From: Acidipila sp. EB88
Lineage (GTDB): Bacteria; Acidobacteriota; Terriglobia; Terriglobales; Acidobacteriaceae
Length of the DNA stretch: 64,000 nt
Reading direction: 5' to 3'
Assembly: GCF_003858395.1 (NCBI RefSeq)
Contig: NZ_QWEV01000005.1
Location: forward strand, 682,001-746,000
In this document: positions 43,079 to 50,304 of the stretch, piece after piece
Layout: every line of letters begins with the position of its first letter
Position numbering within the stretch: the first letter of the stretch is position 1
The notes under the pieces: generated by a model
Database searches by the model: none
The model's input: the letters and a program-made list of their open reading frames with translations, nothing else
What the model was told of the DNA's origin: nothing
Made by a program: the position numbers and the translations under genes

Positions 43079-43285
43079 TTGCAACGTGCGCAGTACCAAG
43101 GAAAGCTCCTCGAAATAATTCGCCTCACAAGGCTGCATGCCGTGGGCTACATGATAAGACCCGGGAAAGGCGGCAATTCACATGCAATGTATGAGGTTGC
43201 CAATGCTCATAGTCACTTTGTCATGCTACCTGGACCTCTGAGAGAAGATCCCTGTCAACTATGGGATCAGTTGACGCCGCCTTAG
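43079..43285 (+). CDS. Possible small protein ORF
   Basis: A frame of about 68 residues reads LLEIIRLTRLHAVGYMIRPG, then GGNSHAMYEVANAHSHFVML and ends LWDQLTPP. Its sequence is more protein-like than a random frame, with a GGNSH block vaguely like HicA-type toxins. The only plausible start is a TTG at 43079 behind AGGA, and its end overlaps the convergent gene by 27 bases. It may equally be non-coding or a relic. Confidence 0.25.
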   Translation: MQRAQYQGKLLEIIRLTRLHAVGYMIRPGKGGNSHAMYEVANAHSHFVMLPGPLREDPCQLWDQLTPP

Positions 43286-44245
43286 TTCCTGGGTCATCCC
43301 ATCCACCATGTTGCTATACATCTCGCGACCGGCTTCATCCGCAAACTCGGTCGTCTGTGCTCGTGTGAACTCTTCGAACTGCTGATAGTTAAGAAAAGAA
43401 ACTTCCATCGTGTTGACCAGGTCCTGAAAACGCTCCTCCTGACCTGAAAAACGTTCCCGCACTCTATCGAAGAACTCAACGGCCTGTCCCTGCATGGCAA
43501 TGCGTAGCGACTCAACGTCGCCGAACCTTTCTATCCACAACTCAGAGAAAGTGGAAGGCGCTAGTATGATCAACGAGTGCCTGCGCTGGTAGCCATATAG
43601 CTTCTCTACTGCCAGTGCAAGGAGTGCATATTTAAGAACTTGGCTGACGCTGCTTTTTGCTTTCACCTTCATCTCAACGGCAACGTTCTCGTGAGCCGTG
43701 GTAAACAGGAAGTCTGGCTGCGTGGCGTTCCGCAAATCGTATTCTCGATCGTAATTCCGACCAGCCATGCCGAATTGGCCTTCAAACTCGCGATTGAAGA
43801 TACTTTCGAACAAGTGGTTGCGAAAGCGAGAAGGCGCCAGGGCGAAGTAGTGCTTGATCTGGTGGTTGAGCGTGACCTCTAATCTGTGAATCTTCTCTTC
43901 TACGTGCTTCCATCGTCCAAGCTTCTGCAGGCTTCGCAAGTGCTGTGGCTCGAGATAAAAGAATTCCAGCCCCTCGTAGTAGACATCTACCCAATCCGCC
44001 TCATCCTCCACCATCGCTGCCCACAAATCGCTCCCATGGTATTGAGCTGGAAGCGCGTAAAACCATCCCTTCGGGTCTACAGACAAAGCGATGCTGTTAT
44101 CACCACGGGTATTCGGAGTCTCTCGTAAATTGCGAATCAGGTTGCTGCAGTCTTCACCAGGCGCAGGCAGGAAGGAAACTTCTTGCCCATCGAACGCAAC
44201 CGTACACTGAATCCCCTCGTGCCCATACAGTTCGCATATCCGCAT
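43259..44245 (-). CDS. Orphan PD-(D/E)XK nuclease-like protein
   Basis: A 328-residue cytoplasmic protein. Residues 177-193 read QPDFLFTTAHENVAVEMKVK: Asp178, Glu191 and Lys193 form a PD-x(n)-ExK signature after a helix containing FEGQFGMAGRNYDREYD, with SVSQVLKYALLALAVEKLYG behind it. This is the core pattern of PD-(D/E)XK phosphodiesterases, found in restriction, repair and phage-defence nucleases, but the family is not recognised. The N-terminal 110 residues have no known domain. The GC content looks lower than that of its neighbours. It is isolated: its right side carries decayed thioredoxin genes, its left a convergent possible small ORF. Confidence 0.65.
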   Translation of the reverse strand: MRICELYGHEGIQCTVAFDGQEVSFLPAPGEDCSNLIRNLRETPNTRGDNSIALSVDPKGWFYALPAQYHGSDLWAAMVEDEADWVDVYYEGLEFFYLEPQHLRSLQKLGRWKHVEEKIHRLEVTLNHQIKHYFALAPSRFRNHLFESIFNREFEGQFGMAGRNYDREYDLRNATQPDFLFTTAHENVAVEMKVKAKSSVSQVLKYALLALAVEKLYGYQRRHSLIILAPSTFSELWIERFGDVESLRIAMQGQAVEFFDRVRERFSGQEERFQDLVNTMEVSFLNYQQFEEFTRAQTTEFADEAGREMYSNMVDGMTQELRRRQLIP

Positions 44246-44340
44246 AGAGAAAAGCTAACTCGGTCACTAGTGAGTTAGCTTTGGTCTTCAGTCACTAAGC
44301 TTACCCAAGTAACAGGTGGGGTTACGAGGAAGCCAGGGTG

Positions 44341-44366
44341 CCCCACTCTTGCATCCGCGATGTGGG
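44341..44366. repeat. B-type intergenic hairpin, copy B0
   Basis: CCCCACTCTTGCATC...GATGTGGG forms an imperfect stem (CCCAC with GTGGG, CATC with GATG). It lies just 3' of the decayed thioredoxin copy 1 and resembles B1 and B2. Confidence 0.4.
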
Positions 44367-44400
44367 TCCCACTACAGCCGGGCAGCCACCCTAGAGGACC

Positions 44401-44706
44401 TTAGCTCCCCTTCCCGCCACCAACATCACCACTCGCCTGATCCAGATAAAGAAACCACAAACACCGTTGGCGTCTCATGCACCCCCAGCGCCAACCCCAA
44501 CCGGCAGTCCGCATCCACCGCGCCCATCAGCTTGCCCCTACGGATCCAGCACAAACGGCAGCGCCACTCCGTGCTCCCTGCAAACCGCGTCGTGCAATCC
44601 TGCAAATCCCCTCCTGTCGACAACGACCGCTGCTGCGCAAACACCGCGTTGCGATAGTCACTCCCCAGCTTTGGCGACCACGCATCGAAGCATCGCTCAA
44701 CCCAGG
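44401..44706 (-). pseudogene. DsbA-like thioredoxin gene fragment, copy 1
   Basis: A decayed C-terminal part of a DsbA/thioredoxin-like protein. Readable blocks on the minus strand are WVERCFDAWSPKLGSDYRNA, VFAQQRSLSTGGDLQDCTTR, GKLMGAVDADCRLGLALGVH, ETPTVFVV and, after a frameshift, LYLDQASGDVGGGKGS and stop. Copy 2 carries the same blocks at 45822-46588. The N-terminal half with the active-site Cys pair is absent here. Sequence upstream of 44706 is not homologous. Confidence 0.7.
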
Positions 44707-44786
44707 GCGTACCCCGATGAACTGTACCCACCATCCCGCATGGCAACGCTGAAGTCATCTCGCGCAGAGTCGCAGTTCCTGTGACA

Positions 44787-45734
44787 ATGCGCACAGCAAT
44801 GTCTGCCCTTCATAAAATTGCGTCTCCTCGCCCGTATCGAGCCTTGCTCCAGGCGGCCCTGCTGGCAGGTCTCCTCGCATCGCCATCTTTGGCGCAGGCT
44901 CCCCCGCATGACTGGAACAGGCAACTGGTTGGCCAGCCCCTGTACCTGCGCGGCTTTTGGCTCACAGACCAACTCCAGTTCGACAGCGCCGGCAACGCTC
45001 TCAACAAACCAACCCTCGGCCCCGTCACCCTCAGCGGCATCGACGTCACCGGCACCGAGTTGAAAAGCGGCAAGCTCGTCATCCACGGCAACCGCGTCGG
45101 GCTCGTGCAAAACAGCGACGCTCAACCCGGCCTCCATCGACAGGCGCTCTCCACCGTGACGCAGATCATGTTTTCAATGCGGCGCAGCAACAATCGCAAC
45201 TATTCTGCACCCGAAGTGATCGCACTGACGATCCAGCCGGACGCAGCAGGCACCTTCGACCAGGCCATCGCGCACATCTTTGTCAACGGCCTCACAGATC
45301 TAGCAGCGGTCGTCCCCGTCTACTGGCAGTGCTATGCGGAAAGCTACTTCAAGCCGGCAACCATTGCTCCCGATGCCGAAGACAAGGTGAAACAGTGCGT
45401 TGTCACGGACGCCGTTACAGCGACCAACACCAAGGATGCCGCTGCAGCATCGGAGGTCGGCAGCGAAGCGCCGCAATCTCTCGACAGTGCTCCGTTACAC
45501 CTTGAGCTTTCCTCGCAGCAGGCCATTGCGCACGGCACCGCAACCATCCACCTACGCATACGCGAAGATGGCACGCCAGTGGGCTTGCAGGTCGTCCGCG
45601 CCGTCGGTGCCGGCATCGATGAATCCCTCATGCAAGCGCTCGCACAGACCCGCTACAAGCCCGCGACGCGGGACGGCGAGGCCGTGCCCTACAACCTCAA
45701 CCTTGATTACCACTTCAACGAGCCATCCCACTAA
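44787..45734 (+). CDS. Secreted TonB_C-type protein between the thioredoxin relics
   Basis: A 315-residue protein with a signal peptide (ALLQAALLAGLLASPSLAQ). The N-terminal domain (HDWNRQLVGQPLYLRGFWLT) is unknown. The last 90 residues resemble a TonB C-terminal domain: AIAHGTATIHLRIREDGTPV, GLQVVRAVGAGIDESLMQAL and TRYKPATRDGEAVPYNLNLD. Starts at 44781 (GTG), 44787 and 44799 (ATG) are all possible, none with a clear ribosome site. The gene is flanked by two relics of the same thioredoxin gene, both on the opposite strand. Confidence 0.65.
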   Translation: MRTAMSALHKIASPRPYRALLQAALLAGLLASPSLAQAPPHDWNRQLVGQPLYLRGFWLTDQLQFDSAGNALNKPTLGPVTLSGIDVTGTELKSGKLVIHGNRVGLVQNSDAQPGLHRQALSTVTQIMFSMRRSNNRNYSAPEVIALTIQPDAAGTFDQAIAHIFVNGLTDLAAVVPVYWQCYAESYFKPATIAPDAEDKVKQCVVTDAVTATNTKDAAAASEVGSEAPQSLDSAPLHLELSSQQAIAHGTATIHLRIREDGTPVGLQVVRAVGAGIDESLMQALAQTRYKPATRDGEAVPYNLNLDYHFNEPSH

Positions 45735-45781
45735 GGCGAGAACAGCCGCTTCGCGTCGCTGCGAAGCAAGCGCGTCGTGTG

Positions 45782-45808
45782 CCCTACATCTCGCCTCTGA
45801 GATGCGGG
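45782..45808. repeat. B-type intergenic hairpin, copy B1
   Basis: CATCTCGCCTCTGAGATG forms a 6-bp stem (CATCTC/GAGATG) around a 6-base loop, with CCCTA and CGGG outside. It sits 3' of the TonB_C gene and of pseudogene copy 2, between the converging ends. Confidence 0.55.
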
Positions 45809-45821
45809 TATTACCACAGCC

Positions 45822-46588
45822 TTACCGCACCCTCACCCCACTCTTCGCACCACCAAAAGCCCCACCCGCCTGATTTAGATACGCCGACAACAAATTCACA
45901 TCACGCACCCGCACAAACCCATACCCCGGCCCGCACCCCTGCCGTCACCACAAACACTATCGGCGGCTCATGCACCTCAGCGCCCACCCCAGCCGGCTGC
46001 CGCATCCACCGATCCATCAGCTTACGCTGCGGATCCAGCACGACCGGCAGCGCCACCCCATGCTCCTTGGCAAACCGCGCCGTACAATCCTGCAAATCTC
46101 CCTCGGTCGACAACGCCCTCTGCTGCGCAAACACCGCGTTGCGAAAGTCGCTCCCAAGCTTCGGCGACCCCCTATCGAACCACCGTGCATGCACTTCCGC
46201 CTGCCGGCGTCACTTATGCCCGGAGATCAAAAAGTCACACTGCACCCAAGCCACGTGATACTTGGCAGCCGCCGCCATCAGCGCCGGGGTCCACGCCCCG
46301 CACAGCGGCCACTGCAGATCATCAAACTCGTCAGAGATCTAAGCCCGCAACCTTCGCCCCGGCCGACGGCGGCTGCAACGCCACGGCATGCCACTGGCTC
46401 GCGGGGACCTTCGGCTGCTCGGCAAACTGCGCCGCGCCTACCCGGCCCACGACCCGGCCAGCACCACGCACCCAACCACCCACCCCGGCATCCGCAAAGC
46501 CCGCGTGGCATCGCATCCTCTCCGCAGTCACCTGCCCACGCAACATACACGCCAAAAGGAACAAACCGCGTGCTACACTCCCGCCCAT
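45822..46588 (-). pseudogene. DsbA-like thioredoxin gene with several frameshifts, copy 2
   Basis: A nearly full-length DsbA-family gene broken at three places. Readable parts on the minus strand: a possible signal region (MGGSVARGLFLLACMLRG), QWHAVALQPPSAGAKVAG, then after a frameshift at about 46335 DEFDDLQWPLCGAWTPALMA and YHVAWVQCDFLISGHK. After another shift at about 46214: VHARWFDRGSPKLGSDFRNA, EHGVALPVVLDPQRKLMD and HEPPIVFVVT; after a third at about 45920, DVNLLSAYLNQAGGAFGG. The active-site block reads QWPLC where relatives have Cys-Pro-x-Cys, so the first catalytic Cys is lost. Its start region overlaps the start of the divergent DUF3309 gene. Confidence 0.8.
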
Positions 46589-46748
46589 GCCACTTATCCT
46601 GATTCTCGTTATTCTCTTGCTTCTCTTCGGCGGCGGCGGTTACTACATGGGCCCCGGAGTCGGCTACTACGGCGGCGGCGGACTCTCGCTGGTCCTGCTC
46701 ATCGTCATCCTTTACCTGGTCTTCGGCCGCGGTCGCTCAAGCCTCTAG
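46587..46748 (+). CDS. DUF3309 small membrane protein
   Basis: A 53-residue protein: MPLILILVILLLLFGGGGYY, then GPGVGYYGGGGLSLVLLIVI and a final LYLVFGRGRSSL. Two hydrophobic segments flank a Gly/Tyr-rich turn, exactly the DUF3309 pattern of short membrane peptides. Function unknown. No clear ribosome site is visible; the start overlaps the divergent thioredoxin pseudogene. Confidence 0.8.
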   Translation: MPLILILVILLLLFGGGGYYMGPGVGYYGGGGLSLVLLIVILYLVFGRGRSSL

Positions 46749-47230
46749 CCGCGCACGCACCAAGGGCGGCGCGCCTGCAACAGGACACCGCCGCCCTCGC
46801 GTTTATGTCGGGCACCAAGCACGCCCTCTACTGACGATGCCGCGTGCCTGCGTTGCACGCCGCTATGGTCGCGGCTTGCCATGGCCCAGGTCGTAGCGGT
46901 GCCCAACCGTCTAATCCGCGGATTGCGTCAACGGCCCCGAGCGCACCATCCCTGCCGCGTAAGCGACTTCAGATCGCACGTTGAGCGGCTTGCTCCCGCC
47001 TAATTCCGGCAGCAGCGCCACCGGTCCCGGGGGCGGCTTCTTCCACTTCGCAGGGTACGTCTCGTATCTGAACCAAGACCACAGCCGCTCGCTGCATGCA
47101 AGTCAGCCTTCGCACCGCCGCTCGAGTCGGTTGCAGACGCTCTTTGAGCCAGGGAGACAGACCCACTTATCAGCAAGGCGCAGCGGCTATGCCTGCCTCC
47201 ATCTGCGCCTCTCGATCCAGACAGCCTGGA
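46749..47230. other. Non-coding or relic region, about 480 bases
   Basis: Open frames exist on both strands but none shows a ribosome site, a signal peptide or recognisable protein. I see nothing specific here. Confidence 0.45.
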
Positions 47231-47713
47231 CTACCGGGACGCGGCGGCGCTGCTCTTCCGTGCCGAAGTCTTTCTGGCAGGTGCCTTCTTTGCGGCTGTC
47301 CTCTTCGCCGACACCTTTTTCGCTGCAGTCTTCTTTGCGGCAGTCTTCTTCGCGGGGACCTTTTTCGCGGCAGTCTTCTTCGCCGCGGTCTTTGTGCCCG
47401 CCGAGCTCTTCGCAGCCGTCTTCTTACTCGAAGCCTTCTTCGCCGCGCTCTTTTTCGTAGCCGTTCGTTTCGCCGCCGTCTTACTCACACTCGCCCGCTC
47501 ACTCGCGCTCGGGCTCTTCGCCTTGGCCTGCTTGCCGCGCTCCCCACCCGCCGCCACCTGCTTCTTGCGCGAGGTCTCCCGGTTTACTTCCTTGCCGCCG
47601 TTCTTTGACTTCGCCTTGGGTTTGCAGCTTCCCTGCTCGTGCTCACCCTTGCCTGGAACCGGCTCAAACCCCGGCCAGCAGCGTGATGTTTTTGCATTTG
47701 CCTTCCCTGCCAT
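47231..47713 (-). CDS. Histone H1-like Lys/Ala-rich DNA-binding protein
   Basis: A 160-residue protein in two parts. The N-terminal 45 residues contain CWPGFEPVPGKGEHEQGSC, a short cysteine motif seen in several small bacterial proteins. From about residue 75 the chain is a run of KTAAKK, KKVPAKK and KKTSARK units typical of bacterial histone H1-like proteins, and it ends ARKSSAAASR. GAGGGGGAG before ATG 47713 strongly supports the start. It likely binds DNA or RNA through its basic tail. The repetitive tail is encoded by near-repeated 15-base units, so length may vary between strains. Confidence 0.8.
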   Translation of the reverse strand: MAGKANAKTSRCWPGFEPVPGKGEHEQGSCKPKAKSKNGGKEVNRETSRKKQVAAGGERGKQAKAKSPSASERASVSKTAAKRTATKKSAAKKASSKKTAAKSSAGTKTAAKKTAAKKVPAKKTAAKKTAAKKVSAKRTAAKKAPARKTSARKSSAAASR

Positions 47714-48106
47714 TCTGCTCCCCCTCAACGCGCGCACGGTGTATGGTGCGTGCCACGCAATGCCACTAGGACTCGCACACGCACCGAACCGTTGTACGCA
47801 CCGCCTGCGCAGGGCTCCACCGCATCAACGCTCTGCAGTTCAGACGCACCAAACCCCGGCTTTTGACACCGGGGGGTGGCACAACTTGGAGAGAAAACAA
47901 GCGCGGCACTCAGTCCGGCGCCGAGCCTGCGTCACCCGGCAGCGGAGCGACCAGAAAGCCCGCGCCGCTCGCCCGTCAGCCACAAAAGCGACAGCACCGG
48001 CGGCTTCCAAGTCGGGAGGCCTACGCCGCTCACCCTGTTGGCCGTTCGTACCGTGGGCAATTTGCAACTAGTACAGTCACAAACTCCACAGCGAAGAAGC
48101 TGCCAG
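47714..48106. other. Intergenic region, about 390 bases
   Basis: This lies between the start of the H1-like gene and the end of the pseudouridine synthase gene, both on the minus strand. No convincing gene or terminator is visible. Confidence 0.45.
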
Positions 48107-49027
48107 CTACCGCGCCAGCTTCTTCACCGACCGCTTGGCCGGCGGCCGCACACGCTTGCCGGGCGCCTTGGCCGCAGGCTTCGTCCCACCAGCACTCTTC
48201 CCCGCAGTTGCACCCTGCGCAGCCGCAGGCTTCCCCCCCACCGCCGCATCCGTCTCCGGCACCCGCTTCACCGGCTTGCGCCGCGTCACGCGCTCCAGCG
48301 CCGCAATCTCCTGCTCGTCCAGCTCGCGCATCTCGCCCGGCGGCACATCCAGGATCAACGGCCCAAATCCCACCCGGCGAATCTTCTCCACGTGGTGGCC
48401 CACCTCTTCAAACATCTTGCGCAACTCGCGGTTGCGCCCCTCGATCAGCACCATCTCGTACCAGGGGTTTTCCGCATCACGCAGCAGCTTCAGCTGCACC
48501 GGCGCGGTGCGCACGCGGCCTTCGCGCGAACCATACCGGCCCTTCTCGATCATCACGCCGGCGCGCAACTGGTCCAGCGCTGCCTCGGGCGGCTTGCCGC
48601 TTACCTTTACCAGGTAGGTCTTCTCCACCTGCGTCGCCGCCTTGGTCAGCAGGTTTGCGAGGGCTCCGTCGTTCGTCATCAGGATCAGCCCTTCCGACAA
48701 GTAATCCAGCCGCCCCACCGGGTACACGCGCCCGGCATTCCGCACCTTGGCAAAAAACTCCATCACCGTCGGCCGCTTCTCCGGATCCGACACCGTGGTG
48801 ACATAGCCGCGCGGCTTGTTCAACATGTAGTAGCGGTGCTTTTCCGCACCCTGCAGCAACTTGCCATTCACGCGAATGTGGTCGCGCTCCAGGTCGGCCT
48901 TGGTGCCAAGCTCCGTGACCATCTGCCCGTTTACCTGCACCATGCCACTCGTAATCAGCTCTTCTGCCTTGCGACGCGAGGTCACACCTGCCGCCGCAAT
49001 GATTTTCTGTAACCGTTCTTCTGCCAT
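48107..49027 (-). CDS. rluB: 23S rRNA pseudouridine synthase, RluB/RsuA family
   Basis: A 306-residue enzyme that converts a uridine in rRNA to pseudouridine. An N-terminal S4 domain (RLQKIIAAAGVTSRRKAEEL, ITSGMVQVNG) precedes the catalytic domain with GRLDYLSEGLILMTNDG (catalytic Asp), YLVKVSG and LIEGRNRELRKMFEEVGH. The C-terminal 55 residues are Lys/Ala/Pro-rich (KPAAKAPGKRVRPPAKRSVK), an extension seen in some relatives and reminiscent of the H1-like gene next door. Its ATG directly abuts the scpB stop (TAA 49030-49028), so translation is probably coupled. RluB is the closest family call; RluE or RluF are alternatives. Confidence 0.9.
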   Translation of the reverse strand: MAEERLQKIIAAAGVTSRRKAEELITSGMVQVNGQMVTELGTKADLERDHIRVNGKLLQGAEKHRYYMLNKPRGYVTTVSDPEKRPTVMEFFAKVRNAGRVYPVGRLDYLSEGLILMTNDGALANLLTKAATQVEKTYLVKVSGKPPEAALDQLRAGVMIEKGRYGSREGRVRTAPVQLKLLRDAENPWYEMVLIEGRNRELRKMFEEVGHHVEKIRRVGFGPLILDVPPGEMRELDEQEIAALERVTRRKPVKRVPETDAAVGGKPAAAQGATAGKSAGGTKPAAKAPGKRVRPPAKRSVKKLAR

Positions 49028-50158
49028 TTACTCGCCTGCTCTCTCTGCCGCCATACCACTGTTCTCATCCGGCTTCACTGCTGCCGAAGGCACATCCGTG
49101 CGCACTGCACCCGCCACATCCACCGAGAGCCCTGGCAGCTCCAGCTCTTCCTCTGCAATCACAATCTCCGAGGGCGCAAGCAGCGGCCGTTCTCCCGCAA
49201 CCTGCGCGACCTCCTGACCCTCCGCAGGCGCGTTCAACCCCCCGTCGCTGCCTGCCAGGGCTTCCCGCGCGTCCTGCCCTTCCCCGGCACTCTCCATCTG
49301 CCGCTCCTCCAGGGCCTGCTGCTCCGTCTGGGCCGCCGGCTCCGCCATTGCCTCGCCGGCCGGCTCACTATCCAGCGCATGCAGCTCGCCCGCCATCTTT
49401 TCAAACTCTTCCATCGAGGGCAGCTCCGCCAGGTCCTTCAACCCGAAGCGCAGCAAAAACTCCTTGGTGGTCTTGTACAGAATCGGCCGGCCCACCACCT
49501 GCTTGCGGCCCGCCGTCGTCACCAGCTTGCGGCTGATCAGCGAGCCCAGCACGCCGCCCGAGTCCACCCCGCGAATCTCCGAAACCTCGGGTGCCGTCAC
49601 CGGCTGCTTGTACGCAATCACCGCCAGCGTTTCCAAAGCCTGCAGCGTCAGCTTCATCGGCGGCTTCAGGCTCTTGGCGAATGAGCGCACCGCATCGTGG
49701 TACTCGGGCTTGGTTGCCACCCGGTAGCCACCGGCAATCTCGCGAATTTCCATGCCGCGCTCGCTCGCGTCGTACTCCGCCATCAGCTCCACCAGCATCT
49801 GCCGGATCACCGCGCGCGCCGCCCGGTCTCGCAGCCGCGCTGCCCGCCGGTCCGCATCCTGGTCGCCTGAAACAGGCGACTCGCCCACAACCGGCGTCAC
49901 GGCCGGACCCTCCGGCAGCGCACCAGGCTCTGCGGCAGCCTCGGGCTCTGCCGCGTCCTCGGCCGGCGTGTCGCCCGGCTCAGGCGTGGTCGTCGGCTCC
50001 TCCAGCACGGCGTCCAGCAGCAACTGCTCCGCACCGGGCTCGTTTGCCTGTGGCCGCTCCTCGAGCGCCTCGGCTCCAAACAGCACAGCCAGTTGCTGCA
50101 GCGTCACCGGCTCCTCGGCTGCGTAGATCACCGCTTCGAGCTTTCCGCGTACTCCCAT
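49028..50158 (-). CDS. scpB: Segregation and condensation protein B, with acidic insertion
   Basis: A 376-residue subunit of the SMC-ScpAB condensin; most ScpB proteins are about 180-200 residues. The first winged helix starts at GVRGKLEAVIYAAEEPVTLQ. An acidic, Pro/Ala-rich insertion of about 55 residues (LEEPTTTPEPGDTPAEDAAE) interrupts it before ASERGMEIREIAGGYRVATK. The second winged helix has TLQALETLAVIAYKQPVTAP, EVSEIRGVDSGGVLGSLISR and LYKTTKEFLLRFGLKDL. A further acidic tail of about 120 residues follows. ATG 50158 is chosen at the conserved start; the frame is open to 50380. It forms an operon with rluB. Confidence 0.93.
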   Translation of the reverse strand: MGVRGKLEAVIYAAEEPVTLQQLAVLFGAEALEERPQANEPGAEQLLLDAVLEEPTTTPEPGDTPAEDAAEPEAAAEPGALPEGPAVTPVVGESPVSGDQDADRRAARLRDRAARAVIRQMLVELMAEYDASERGMEIREIAGGYRVATKPEYHDAVRSFAKSLKPPMKLTLQALETLAVIAYKQPVTAPEVSEIRGVDSGGVLGSLISRKLVTTAGRKQVVGRPILYKTTKEFLLRFGLKDLAELPSMEEFEKMAGELHALDSEPAGEAMAEPAAQTEQQALEERQMESAGEGQDAREALAGSDGGLNAPAEGQEVAQVAGERPLLAPSEIVIAEEELELPGLSVDVAGAVRTDVPSAAVKPDENSGMAAERAGE

Positions 50159-50187
50159 CAGTCCCTGTTCCTCGGCCTTGCGCACAC

Positions 50188-50233
50188 AAAAAAACAAGAG
50201 GCGCCTCGGTGTATGGTACCGAAGCGCCCCTTG
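50188..50233 (-). terminator. Rho-independent terminator of the phosphate transporter gene
   Basis: Minus strand: CAAGGGGCGCTTCGGT pairs with ACCGAGGCGCCTCTTG with few mismatches, followed by a seven-T run (complement of 50188-50194). It lies about 70 bases past the stop at 50305. Confidence 0.85.
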
Positions 50234-50304
50234 CTGTGCGGGAGAAGCTGAGCGATCCAGCCCTCCCTTGTGCCTGTTTTGCCTGCCGCGGGTCAACGCG
50301 GGTT

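Noticed and set aside
47283-47475. Near-repeated 15-base units resembling a satellite or CRISPR-like array
   Set aside because: They encode the KTAAKK repeats of the H1-like protein in one frame and are explained by coding.
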